From: Kushneria konosiri
GTDB taxonomy: Bacteria; Pseudomonadota; Gammaproteobacteria; Pseudomonadales; Halomonadaceae
Reading direction: 5' to 3'
DNA length: 64,000 nt
Assembly (NCBI RefSeq): GCF_002155145.1
Contig: NZ_CP021323.1
Coordinates: 3,410,001-3,474,000 of the forward strand
In this document: one piece after another, positions 55,025 to 64,000 of the stretch
Position numbering within the stretch: position 1 is the stretch's first letter
Layout of the letters: each line of letters opens with the position of its first letter
Program-made: the position numbers and the translations under genes
The notes under the pieces: model-generated
What the model was told of the DNA's origin: nothing
Databases searched by the model: none
The model's input: the letters and a program-made list of their open reading frames with translations, nothing else

Positions 55025-57730
55025 CTAGTCTTCGCGGGCCGAATCGGCGTTACCGTCATCGGGGTCTGCAGACGCTTGATCAACCTCATCCATCAATGCC
55101 TCCTCATCCTCGGCAAGCGCCTCGTCGTCCTTTTCCAACTCATCAAGACGAACGGTAGACACCAGGCTTTCACCCTTGCCGGTTCGAATAAGGGTCACGC
55201 CCTGCGTGTTACGAGAGCTGATGGACACCTCGCCGACCCGGGTACGCACCAGCGTGCCGCGATCGGAAATCATCATCATCTCATCATTTTCACCGACCTG
55301 AATGGCGGCCACCAGCGGCCCGTTACGTGCCGTGGTCTGCATGGCGATCACGCCCTGGCCGCCACGACCACGCAGCGGGAACTCCTCGAGCCGGGTGCGC
55401 TTGCCGTAACCGTTGCTGGACGCCGTCAGGATGTAGCACTGGCCTTCACTGACCTGCGTGCCTTCCACCTCGGTCTCATCATCGGCGCTTTCATCGATGG
55501 TGGTCGTACTGGGGATGATCAGGCTGATCACCCGGGCATCGTCCAGCAGGCGCATGCCTCTGACGCCACGCGCCGTACGACCCATGGCGCGCACATCGTT
55601 TTCGTCAAAGCGGATGGCCTTGCCGTTGGAAGACAGCAAAATGGCGTGATCACTGCCGGAGGTGATGGCAGCGCCTACCAGACGATCGCCTTCATCAAGA
55701 TCGAGTGCGATCAGACCCGCACTGCGCGGACGCGAGAACTGATCCAGCGTGGTCCGCTTGACCGTGCCGTTGGCCGTGGCGAAGAAGATATAGCTGTCAT
55801 CGCGATACTCCTTGACCGGCAGGATCGCCGTAATCCATTCGCCTTCATCCAGCGACAGCAGATTGACCAGCGGCCGACCGCGCGAACCACGCGAGGCCTG
55901 CGGCATTTCATAGACCTTGAGCCAGTAGACCTTGCCGCGATCGGAGAAAAGCAGCACGGTGTCATGGGTCGAGGCCACCAGCAGATGTTCGATGACGTCC
56001 TCATCCTTCATGCTGGTCGCCGACTTGCCGCGGCCGCCGCGCTTCTGGGCCTGATAGTCGGACAGCGGCTGGGTCTTGGCATACCCGCTTCTGGAGATGG
56101 TGACTACCATGTCTTCGGCGGCGATCAGATCTTCCATCGTGAGGTCACGACGGCTGTTCTGGATTTCAGTACGACGCTCGTCACGGTACTGATCGCGCAC
56201 CGCTTCCAGCTCTTCGCGAATCACTTCCATCAGGCGATCGGCCGACGAGAGAATGCGGGTCAGCTCGGCGATGGTATCGAGGATGCCCTTGTACTCATCG
56301 AGCAGCTTCTCGGTCTCAAGACCGGTCAGACGATGCAGACGCAGCTCCAGAATCGCCTGAGCCTGTGCCGCCGACAGCTGATAGCGCCCACGATCGTCCG
56401 ACAACCCGCAGCTCTCCTCGAGATTGTCAGGCTTGCAGGAGGTCGCACCGGCGCGGTCCAGCATGTCGATGACTTGGCCCGGCGCCCAGTCACGCGCGAT
56501 CAGCTTTTCCTTCGCCTCGGCCGCGTTGGGCGAGGCCTTGATGAGCTCGATCACCTCATCGATGTTGGAGATGGCGACCGTCAGGCCTTCAAGAATATGG
56601 CCGCGTTCCTTTGCCTTTTTCAGCTCATAAAGCGTTCGGCGGGTCACCACCTCGCGGCGATGGCGAATGAAGGCTTCCAGCAGCTGCTTGAGGTTGAGCG
56701 TTTTGGGCTGACCGCTTTCAAGCGCGACCACGTTGATACCGAACACGGTTTCAAGCTGGGTCTGGGAGAAGAGATTGTTGACGACCACATCGCCGGACTC
56801 GCCGCGACGCGTTTCGATCACCACACGCAGACCGTCCTTGTCAGACTCGTCACGCAGCTCGGCAATGCCTTCGATGCGCTTGTCCTTGACCAGCTCGGCA
56901 ATCTTTTCGATCAGACGAGCCTTGTTGACCTGATAAGGCAACTCGGTCACGACAATGTGATCGCGGCCGGTGCGCTCGTCATGCTCGACGGTGTGGCGGG
57001 CGCGCACATGGATACGTCCGCGCCCGGTGCGATAGGCATCCAGAATGCCGGCACGGCCATTGATGATGCCGGCGGTCGGAAAGTCCGGACCCGGGATATA
57101 TTCCATCAGCTCGTCGATACTGAGCGTATGGTCCTCGATCAGCGCCAGACAGCCATCAATGACCTCGCCCATATTATGGGGCGGCACGTTGGTGGCCATG
57201 CCCACGGCAATACCGGAGGCACCGTTGACCAGCAGATTGGGCACCCGCGTTGGCAGCACCTCGGGGATACGCTCGGTGCCGTCGTAGTTATCGACCCAGT
57301 CAACGGTATCCTTTTCCAGATCCGAGAGCAGCTCATGCGACAGGCGCGCCATGCGCACTTCGGTGTAACGCATGGCCGCGGCGCTGTCACCATCGATCGA
57401 ACCGAAGTTGCCCTGCCCATCCACCAGCATGTAGCGCATGGAGAAGTCCTGGGCCATACGCACGATGGTGTCATACACCGCGCTGTCACCATGCGGGTGA
57501 TATTTACCGATGACATCACCCACGACACGCGCCGATTTCAGATAGGACTTGTTCCAGTCGTTGCGCAGTTCATGCATGGCATACAGCACGCGACGGTGCA
57601 CCGGCTTGAGTCCATCCCTGACATCGGGAAGCGCTCGACCGATGATGACGCTCATCGCGTAATCAAGGTACGACTGCTTCAGCTCGTCCTCGATATTGAC
57701 TGGCAGAATCTCTCTGGCGATCTCACCCAT
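55025..57730 (-). CDS. gyrA: DNA gyrase subunit A
   Basis: 901 residues. N-terminus [20 protein letters not shown]. Quinolone region [20 protein letters not shown] with S83 and D87, the susceptible type; catalytic Y122 in [10 protein letters not shown]. GyrA-box: [10 protein letters not shown]. The C-terminal beta-pinwheel repeats follow, then an acidic tail (about 40 residues, [20 protein letters not shown]). Introduces negative supercoils with GyrB. Confidence 0.98.
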   Translation of the reverse strand: MGEIAREILPVNIEDELKQSYLDYAMSVIIGRALPDVRDGLKPVHRRVLYAMHELRNDWNKSYLKSARVVGDVIGKYHPHGDSAVYDTIVRMAQDFSMRYMLVDGQGNFGSIDGDSAAAMRYTEVRMARLSHELLSDLEKDTVDWVDNYDGTERIPEVLPTRVPNLLVNGASGIAVGMATNVPPHNMGEVIDGCLALIEDHTLSIDELMEYIPGPDFPTAGIINGRAGILDAYRTGRGRIHVRARHTVEHDERTGRDHIVVTELPYQVNKARLIEKIAELVKDKRIEGIAELRDESDKDGLRVVIETRRGESGDVVVNNLFSQTQLETVFGINVVALESGQPKTLNLKQLLEAFIRHRREVVTRRTLYELKKAKERGHILEGLTVAISNIDEVIELIKASPNAAEAKEKLIARDWAPGQVIDMLDRAGATSCKPDNLEESCGLSDDRGRYQLSAAQAQAILELRLHRLTGLETEKLLDEYKGILDTIAELTRILSSADRLMEVIREELEAVRDQYRDERRTEIQNSRRDLTMEDLIAAEDMVVTISRSGYAKTQPLSDYQAQKRGGRGKSATSMKDEDVIEHLLVASTHDTVLLFSDRGKVYWLKVYEMPQASRGSRGRPLVNLLSLDEGEWITAILPVKEYRDDSYIFFATANGTVKRTTLDQFSRPRSAGLIALDLDEGDRLVGAAITSGSDHAILLSSNGKAIRFDENDVRAMGRTARGVRGMRLLDDARVISLIIPSTTTIDESADDETEVEGTQVSEGQCYILTASSNGYGKRTRLEEFPLRGRGGQGVIAMQTTARNGPLVAAIQVGENDEMMMISDRGTLVRTRVGEVSISSRNTQGVTLIRTGKGESLVSTVRLDELEKDDEALAEDEEALMDEVDQASADPDDGNADSARED

Positions 57731-58079
57731 GGGTCGTCAAATCCTGGTCCTGTTCAAGAAGTCCTGCAGCCTGAACGCCTCGTCCAGACAGGACGCGGGG
57801 CGTTCAGGCGCGAACACCCGTAATGCAATCACGACGCACACATGATCGCGCACGAATGATCCAATTGGTTGGCACCGATTGTACCACAGCCCAGGCGCGC
57901 TCCGGCAGACAGCGATGCAATCCGACAACGATTTGAGCACTCGCCCACGATGTCGCTGTCAGGCCCTGCATCGAGAGCTGTCATTACCGGTTAGTCCAGG
58001 AGTATGAGATCAGGACGTGCCAGCGCTGGCACCCGCGCCTGCCATTCGACATAATGTGCGCCTTCAAGGAAAGGACGCT
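57731..58079. other. 349-base divergent intergenic region between gyrA and rdgC
   Basis: No gene is seen. On the minus strand an extended -10 (TGGTACAAT, 57886-57878) is the best gyrA promoter candidate, about 150 bases before the gyrA ATG; the -35 is weak. The rdgC promoter is not clear. Confidence 0.5.
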
Positions 58080-59006
58080 ATGTGGTTCAAGCATTTACAA
58101 CTCTATCGCCTGCTCGATGAGCACGACTGGTCAATGGACCAGCTCACACAAGCCCTCGACACATACCGTTTTGCGCCGGTGACCGAGACTCAGGCCCGCC
58201 GTGTGGGCTGGGCAGCGCCAGCCGGGCGCCATGGTGATCAGCTGGTGCACGAGATTCAGGGGCATCGCCTGATGACACTACTGCGCCAGGAGCGCCTGCT
58301 GCCAAGCGCGGTCGTCAAGGAAACACTCGATGAGCGCGTCGAAACACTGACCGCACAGCAGGGCTATCCGCCCGGCCGACGTGACAAGCTGGCGCTCAAG
58401 GAGCGCATCGTCGAGGAGCTGCTGCCACGTGCCTTTACCCGCACCACGCGCACGGATCTCTGGTGGGACACGAAGCGCCGCCTGATCGGCATCAACGCCT
58501 CGAGTGCCAAACGCGCCGAGGAGATTCTTGATGTACTGCGCGAATCGCTCGGGTCGCTCAAGGTGATCCCACTGGCACCGCAGACGCCGGCCGGACGCAC
58601 CATGACCACCTGGCTGACCGACCCGACCACCCGCCCGGAAGGTGTGGTGCTGGGCGATCAGATCGAGCTTCGTGCCAAGGGCGATGATGGCATTCTTCGC
58701 GCCAGAAGCATCGACCCGGACGGTGAGGAAGTGCGCATGTCGCTGGACGTTGGGCGCCAGGCCAGCAAGCTGGCGCTGAACATTGAAGAACAGATGACCC
58801 TGGTGCTGCAGGAAGATATGTCGATAAAGTCGATCCGCTTCGCCGACGCCGTACTCAAGGAAATCGACGATACCGACAGCGACGACAATCCCGTCATGCA
58901 GATGGAGACGGAGTTTGCGCTCATGGCCCATGTACTGGGTGAGACTGCCGAGCGGCTGATGCAGTGGCTGGGCGGCGAAGCGACACCGGCACCTGCAGCC
59001 CCATGA
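58080..59006 (+). CDS. rdgC: Recombination-associated protein RdgC
   Basis: 308 residues from ATG 58080 (AAGGAAAGGA upstream), E. coli RdgC 303. Conserved start MWFKHLQLYRL, then GWAAPAGRHGD, LLRQERLLPSAVVKETLDER and DLWWDTKRRLIGINASSAKR. It forms a ring dimer on DNA and limits RecA filament use. Its stop overlaps the next ATG by 4 bases. Confidence 0.96.
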   Translation: MWFKHLQLYRLLDEHDWSMDQLTQALDTYRFAPVTETQARRVGWAAPAGRHGDQLVHEIQGHRLMTLLRQERLLPSAVVKETLDERVETLTAQQGYPPGRRDKLALKERIVEELLPRAFTRTTRTDLWWDTKRRLIGINASSAKRAEEILDVLRESLGSLKVIPLAPQTPAGRTMTTWLTDPTTRPEGVVLGDQIELRAKGDDGILRARSIDPDGEEVRMSLDVGRQASKLALNIEEQMTLVLQEDMSIKSIRFADAVLKEIDDTDSDDNPVMQMETEFALMAHVLGETAERLMQWLGGEATPAPAAP

Positions 59007-60208
59007 ATCAAACGTCTGACGACCCGGAACCCGAGATGACCTCCTCCCCGGATGCGCTACCGCCCGTAGACGACTTCGAGGCCATACGCCCCTACAACGA
59101 CGATGAAGTCGTTGATACGCTGGCTCGCCTGGTCCGAAACGATGAATTCATCGATACCATCACGCGCTATCGGCTGCCGAAACTGGCCCGCTTTGCCCCG
59201 CGCGTGGCGCGAGCCCTGGTGCGCCACGGGCTCAAGCGTGCAGTGCGCAACATTCATACGGTGGGAGATTTTCAGGATCACATCTCTCATTACATGGCGC
59301 GCATGATCCAGAACACGACCAACACCTTCAGCGTGGAAGGTCTTGAGAAGCTGGATCAGAAAAAGGCCTATCTCTTTATCGGCAACCATCGCGATATCGC
59401 GCTCGACCCGGCCTTTGTCAACTATGCGCTTTACCATAGCGGCCGCAGCACCGTGCGCATTGCGATCGGCGACAACCTGCTGCAAAAGCCCTATGTGACC
59501 GACCTCATGCGGCTTAACAAGAGCTTTATCGTGCCACGCTCGGCCCGTGGCAAGCGGGCGATGCTGGCCGCCTACCAGCAGCTGTCCAATTACATTCGCC
59601 ACTCGATTGTCGAAGACAACCATCCCATCTGGCTGGCACAGCGTGAGGGCCGCGCCAAGAACGGCGTGGACCGCACCGACAGCGCAATCATCAAGATGCT
59701 GGGAATGGCGCGGCGCATGAAGGACAAGGACGCCTCGGTCAACGAGACGATTGCCGAGCTGCGCATCGTACCGGTCTCCATCAGCTACGAATTTGATCCC
59801 TGCGACCAGCAAAAGGCACGCGAACTCAAGGCGCGTCATGAGGGTCTGGCCTACGAAAAGATCGCCTACGAAGACATCCTTTCCATTGCTGCCGGCATTA
59901 CCGGCAACAAGGGGCGTGTCAGACTGGTGTTCGGCACGCCGTTGACGGACGAGCACGACAGCTATGACAGTGCCGCCCATGAGATCGACCGTCAGGTGCT
60001 CAGCCACTACACCCTTTATCCCAGCCACTATCTGGCACTGGAAGCCACCGGCCATGCGCCGGAGCTTGTCGATTCAAGCGATATCACCCAGGCCGACCGC
60101 CAGGCCTTCAACAAGCGCCTTTCGCAGGTGCCGGAAGATCTGCGCCCCTGGTGGCTATGCCAATACGCCAACCCGGTACTCAATCGCGCCGGACGCGATC
60201 CTCTCTAG
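59003..60208 (+). CDS. 1-Acylglycerol-3-phosphate-type acyltransferase
   Basis: 401 residues from ATG 59003. PlsC-like motifs: FIGNHRDIALDPAF (H-x4-D), FIVPRSARGKRAM and WLAQREGRAKNGVD (block III). No transmembrane segment is evident, unlike many PlsC, and the protein is longer. The ATGA overlap with rdgC shows coupling. Likely phospholipid or lipid acylation; substrate not proven. Confidence 0.82.
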   Translation: MNQTSDDPEPEMTSSPDALPPVDDFEAIRPYNDDEVVDTLARLVRNDEFIDTITRYRLPKLARFAPRVARALVRHGLKRAVRNIHTVGDFQDHISHYMARMIQNTTNTFSVEGLEKLDQKKAYLFIGNHRDIALDPAFVNYALYHSGRSTVRIAIGDNLLQKPYVTDLMRLNKSFIVPRSARGKRAMLAAYQQLSNYIRHSIVEDNHPIWLAQREGRAKNGVDRTDSAIIKMLGMARRMKDKDASVNETIAELRIVPVSISYEFDPCDQQKARELKARHEGLAYEKIAYEDILSIAAGITGNKGRVRLVFGTPLTDEHDSYDSAAHEIDRQVLSHYTLYPSHYLALEATGHAPELVDSSDITQADRQAFNKRLSQVPEDLRPWWLCQYANPVLNRAGRDPL

Positions 60209-60280
60209 CGCCCTGCCATTTGCTGACCCTGCCCGGTTTCAAGCCTGCGCCCCACTATCAGGATGCAGGCCGGGTAGAGG

Positions 60281-61765
60281 CTATTTGCGCCAGAAGGTTG
60301 GGGTCAGCAGGACCAGCACGGTCAAAATTTCCAGACGCCCCATCAGCATGCCGATGCTCAGCATCCATTTGGCCGCATCCGGCAGCGGCGCAAAATTCCC
60401 TGCCGGACCGATGATCTCGCCAAGCCCCGGGCCCACGTTGGCGACGGCCGTGGCAGCGCCCGAAAGCGCCGTGACGAAATCCAGCCCCATCAGCGACAGC
60501 CCAAGCGCCAGCACCGCCACTGTAAAAAAGAAGAAAAAGGAGAAGGCAATAACGCCCCGAATCTGATCATCGGTCAGCACGCGTCCGTTATAGCGCTGCA
60601 CAAACACACCGTTGGCATGGACCAGGTAGCGCAGCTGATTGACCAGCATGATCAGGCCGACCTGGAATCGAAAGACCTTCATTCCTCCACTGGTGGAGCC
60701 GGAGCAGCCGCCGACAAAGGTCAGATAGAAAAAGGCCGCCGCCGACAGCGGGCCCCATGCCGTGTAGTCGTCAGTAGCATAGCCGGTGGTCGTCACCACC
60801 GATACCACGTTGAACGCGACCTGAGTCAGGGCATCAAAAAACTCCATGCCGCGAACGGCGCGATACAGGGTCAGCAGCGCAATGACCACCACCAGCAGCG
60901 CCAGAAGCCCCCTGACCTGCTGATCCTTCCAGAGTACCCCCGAGCGCTCGCGCGCCATGCGGATATACAGCACAAAGGGCAGCGCACCGGTCAGCATGGA
61001 CAACACACTGAGCCACAGGATGACCGGCTGATCGGCATATTGACCGAATGAGGCGTCGTAATTGGCAAAGCCACCGGTGGCCACCGACGTCATGCCATGG
61101 ACAAAGGCGTCCAGCGGCAGCATGCCTGCCAGCCAGTAACTGACAATCGAGACAATCGTAAAGCCGACATAGACCAGCCCGATGGCCTTGGCGACCGTAC
61201 CGGCTCGCGGCAGCACCTTGTCGGACCAGTCCGAAGATTCGGTCTGAAAAAGACGCATGCCGCCCACGCGCAGAAAGGGCAACACCGCAATCGCCATCAC
61301 GATGATCCCGACGCCGCCGACCCACTGCATCAGACCACGCCAGAGCTTGAGGCCGTCCGAGAGATGTTCGATACCCACCAGCACGGTCGCCCCGGTGGTG
61401 GTAATGGCCGAGACCGACTCAAACACCGCATCGGCCACCGACAGACGCGGCGCGCCGAACTGCATGGGCAGACTGGAAAAGGCCGACATGACGACCCAGC
61501 TGGAGGTGGTCAGGATAAACATCTGCCGGGGGCGCAGCTCGATGTGCACGCCCCAGGTCAGCAAAATGAACACGACACCCGTGCCGAAGGTGACCGCAAA
61601 GGCCCATAGAAAGGGCCACATCTGCCCATCGCCTTCCAGTGCCAGCAGGGCCAGCGGGATCAGCATGAACAGGGATAGCACCAGCAGCAGCATGGCCAGA
61701 ATGCGCAGGACAGGGCCCGCTCCGGCCGGATGACGGAAAAGCGGCAGACGCAGCATGCATCGCAT
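60281..61765 (-). CDS. trkH: TrkH-family K+ uptake membrane subunit
   Basis: 494 residues. About 10-12 membrane segments and four selectivity loops: SAITTTGATVL, TSVATGGFANYD, VSVVTTTGYATDD and TAVANVGPGLGE, plus GGCSGSTSGGMKV (the gating loop). It forms the pore with TrkA, not in the window. ATG 61756 is another possible start. Convergent with the acyltransferase gene. Confidence 0.94.
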   Translation of the reverse strand: MRCMLRLPLFRHPAGAGPVLRILAMLLLVLSLFMLIPLALLALEGDGQMWPFLWAFAVTFGTGVVFILLTWGVHIELRPRQMFILTTSSWVVMSAFSSLPMQFGAPRLSVADAVFESVSAITTTGATVLVGIEHLSDGLKLWRGLMQWVGGVGIIVMAIAVLPFLRVGGMRLFQTESSDWSDKVLPRAGTVAKAIGLVYVGFTIVSIVSYWLAGMLPLDAFVHGMTSVATGGFANYDASFGQYADQPVILWLSVLSMLTGALPFVLYIRMARERSGVLWKDQQVRGLLALLVVVIALLTLYRAVRGMEFFDALTQVAFNVVSVVTTTGYATDDYTAWGPLSAAAFFYLTFVGGCSGSTSGGMKVFRFQVGLIMLVNQLRYLVHANGVFVQRYNGRVLTDDQIRGVIAFSFFFFFTVAVLALGLSLMGLDFVTALSGAATAVANVGPGLGEIIGPAGNFAPLPDAAKWMLSIGMLMGRLEILTVLVLLTPTFWRK

Positions 61766-61832
61766 CCAGAATGATCAACAGGTGCGCGCTACTATAGCGG
61801 TTCGAGGAAAGAGACGCAGCCGCAAAGGCTTA

Positions 61833-61863
61833 TAAAAACAAAAGCCGGCCCGGGGCCGGCTTT
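61833..61863 (-). terminator. Terminator after pilA
   Basis: AAAGCCGGCC (61841-61850) and GGCCGGCTTT (61854-61863), perfect 10-bp stem, then a T-rich tail on the minus strand. Confidence 0.75.
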
Positions 61864-61879
61864 AAGAGTTACGTTATGA

Positions 61880-62353
<474 letters not shown>

Positions 62354-62539
62354 TGGTATGCCCTTCCCATTGATTGCATGTGTCCCTGTGACGATCCACA
62401 GGATAACGGTATATTTGGCGTCCTTTATCGCTGGACGCAGTTAACTTAACGACAACGCCTCTGGAAACTTTAGAGAAACGAACGCTCGCCGATAACATAA
62501 GGCAAGTATCACTTCCCGGGGCCTTATGGATCAGCGCGT

Positions 62540-64000
62540 ATGTCGGATGCTCTCAGCCAACTCTCAGCCAACCCTCTGCGAAGCCTCGCCCATCAGCTGG
62601 TCGAGGATGGATTGCTGGACGCCGACCATGCGCTGGCCCTGGAGCAACGGGCGCAGCAGGAAAAGCGCCCGCTGCTCAGGCTGATTACCGAAGAAACCGA
62701 CGTATCACCACGCGACGCGATTCAGAGTGCCGGCTGGGCCTTCGGACTCGGCTGTGTGGATCTGGATGCGATTCCGGTCGCGCGTCTGCCGCCGCTACAG
62801 GGTCTGCCGGAATCGATGATCCGCCGGCTGGGCGTGCTGCCTTTGATGCGTCAGGAGCGCTGTTTGATCGTGGCGGTGGATGACCCCTCTCGCCTGCCCG
62901 AACTCGATGAACTTCAGTTCGTGATTGGCATGAGCGTGGAAGGCATGCTGGCGCCGGCCAAACAGCTTGCCGCCAGACTCGAGCAGTATCTGGACATGCA
63001 CGGCGAAGGGGCGCTGGCGCTGCTGGAGGGTCACAACGCCATTGAGACACTGGCACAGGAAGAAAGCGATCTTGCGCTGGATCAAACAGAAGACGCTTCA
63101 TTTCAATCCAGCGACGACGCGCCGGTGGTGCGTTTCGTCAAGCAGATCCTGCTCGACGGTATTCGGCGCGGCGCCTCGGACATCCATTTCGAGCCGTTTG
63201 ACGAGAGCTTTCGAATCCGCTTTCGCGTCGATGGCATTCTCATGGAAGCTTCCCGACCGCCGGCACAGCTTCGCCAGCGTATTGCAGCCCGCATCAAGGT
63301 GATGGCCAAGCTGGACATCTCCGAGCGACGCCTGCCCCAGGATGGCAACCTGCGCCTGAAGCTGTCGAGCCGACGCCACGTTGAATTTCGTGTCAACACG
63401 CTACCCACCCTGTTTGGTGAAAAGATTGTCATGCGCCTGCTGGACCCGGACAGCGCCCGTATGGGCATCGATGCACTGGGCTTCACGGCCGAGCAGCGCG
63501 CCATCTTTGAACAGGCCATCGCCCGGCCCCAGGGCATGATTCTATCGACCGGCCCCACCGGCAGCGGCAAGACGGTGACGCTTTATACGGCTCTGAATCT
63601 GCTCAATACCGAGGCGCGCAATATCGCTACGGCCGAGGACCCGGTCGAAATCAAGCTGGAAGGCATCAACCAGGTCAACGTACGACCCAGTATCGGCTTT
63701 GATTTTGCCGCCGCCCTGCGCGCTTTTCTGCGTCAGGACCCGGATGTGGTGATGGTGGGGGAAATTCGTGACCTGGAAACCGCCGAAGTCGCCATCAAGG
63801 CGGCCCAGACCGGACATCTGGTGCTATCGACACTACACACCAACTCTGCCGCCGAAACCCTGACTCGTCTGGGCAACATGGGCGTGGCCGGCTTCAACAT
63901 TGCCACCTCCATCAGCCTGATCATCGCTCAGCGACTGGCACGCCGCCTGTGTGAACGCTGCCGACAGCCGGTCACCCTGCCCCGCGAAGTGCTCAGACAT
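62540..64000 (+). CDS. pilB: Type IV pilus assembly ATPase PilB (3' end outside window)
   Basis: 487 codons are present and the frame is open at the right edge. An N-terminal MshE-like domain (about 10-150) precedes the ATPase. SDIHFEPFDESFRIRFRVDG starts the core; Walker A is GPTGSGKT (338-345), the Asp box is near ATAEDPVEI, Walker B VVMVGEIRDLETAE and His box STLHTNSAAETL. CERC near the end is one half of the zinc tetracysteine. The start at ATG 62540 is assumed; no ideal site. It powers pilus extension. Full PilB is about 570 residues. Confidence 0.93.
   Translation, partial: MSDALSQLSANPLRSLAHQLVEDGLLDADHALALEQRAQQEKRPLLRLITEETDVSPRDAIQSAGWAFGLGCVDLDAIPVARLPPLQGLPESMIRRLGVLPLMRQERCLIVAVDDPSRLPELDELQFVIGMSVEGMLAPAKQLAARLEQYLDMHGEGALALLEGHNAIETLAQEESDLALDQTEDASFQSSDDAPVVRFVKQILLDGIRRGASDIHFEPFDESFRIRFRVDGILMEASRPPAQLRQRIAARIKVMAKLDISERRLPQDGNLRLKLSSRRHVEFRVNTLPTLFGEKIVMRLLDPDSARMGIDALGFTAEQRAIFEQAIARPQGMILSTGPTGSGKTVTLYTALNLLNTEARNIATAEDPVEIKLEGINQVNVRPSIGFDFAAALRAFLRQDPDVVMVGEIRDLETAEVAIKAAQTGHLVLSTLHTNSAAETLTRLGNMGVAGFNIATSISLIIAQRLARRLCERCRQPVTLPREVLRH

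Noticed and set aside
55019-57823. A 934-codon open frame opposite gyrA
   Set aside because: Gyrase A on the other strand is complete and certain; the opposite frame has no recognisable domains and arises from GC-rich codon use.
62354-62539. Sigma-54 promoter for pilA or pilB
   Set aside because: A TGG...GC pair near TGGCGTCCTTTATCGC has the wrong spacing (11 instead of 10 bases between GG and GC), so it was not called.

Overview
The window is chromosomal DNA of a GC-rich gammaproteobacterium. The best guess is a moderate halophile of the Halomonadaceae (Halomonas/Kushneria type). This is an inference from the gyrA-serC-pheA-tyrA/aroA-cmk-rpsA order, the Trk/Kup/Kdp potassium genes, the malonate genes and the aldarate genes; no 16S rRNA lies here to confirm it.

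Layout. (1) 1-1510: the edge of an integrated element. A P4-type tyrosine integrase lies directly beside the 3' end of a tRNA-Arg(TCG); the element continues off the left edge. (2) 1589-7334: kdpE and a short kdpD lacking the usual N-terminal domain, divergent from the K+ transporter kup, then a stand-alone mrr endonuclease. There is no kdpFABC. (3) 7442-12688: a malonate module (madM, madL, malonyl-CoA synthetase, malonyl-CoA decarboxylase) with a divergent GntR/FCD regulator and a GTATAC-type operator between them. (4) 12705-35407: a 22-kb accessory region for uronate and aldarate catabolism. It holds an FCD regulator, kdgD, ketoglutarate semialdehyde dehydrogenase, two glucarate dehydratases, a galactarate/talarate-type dehydratase, two TctABC uptake systems, an orphan TctC, a YiaK-like reductase, a TRAP transporter, uronate dehydrogenase and an SDR. 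The genes add up to the oxidative route uronate -> aldarate -> 5-keto-4-deoxyglucarate -> 2-ketoglutarate semialdehyde -> 2-ketoglutarate. No aldarolactonase is visible. (5) 35468-47502: housekeeping and repair: serine acetyltransferase, a RecB-like/XPD-type helicase coupled to a FAN1-type nuclease, an orphan binding protein, an AstE-like hydrolase, hda, purM-purN and an aldo/keto reductase. (6) 47673-57730: rpmJ (C-minus type), rpsA, cmk, fused tyrA-aroA, pheA, serC and gyrA, all on the minus strand. (7) 58080-64000: rdgC with a coupled acyltransferase, trkH, pilA and the start of pilB.

The clearest regulatory signal is a 14-bp word, GTCATACATCRTAY, in front of four units: the FCD regulator gene, the kdgD operon, the second glucarate dehydratase operon and the TRAP-udh operon. 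This points to one local uronate/aldarate regulon. A second, independent operator (16 identical bases, two copies) surrounds a LacI-type regulator and ties it to the galactarate-type dehydratase and the orphan TctC.
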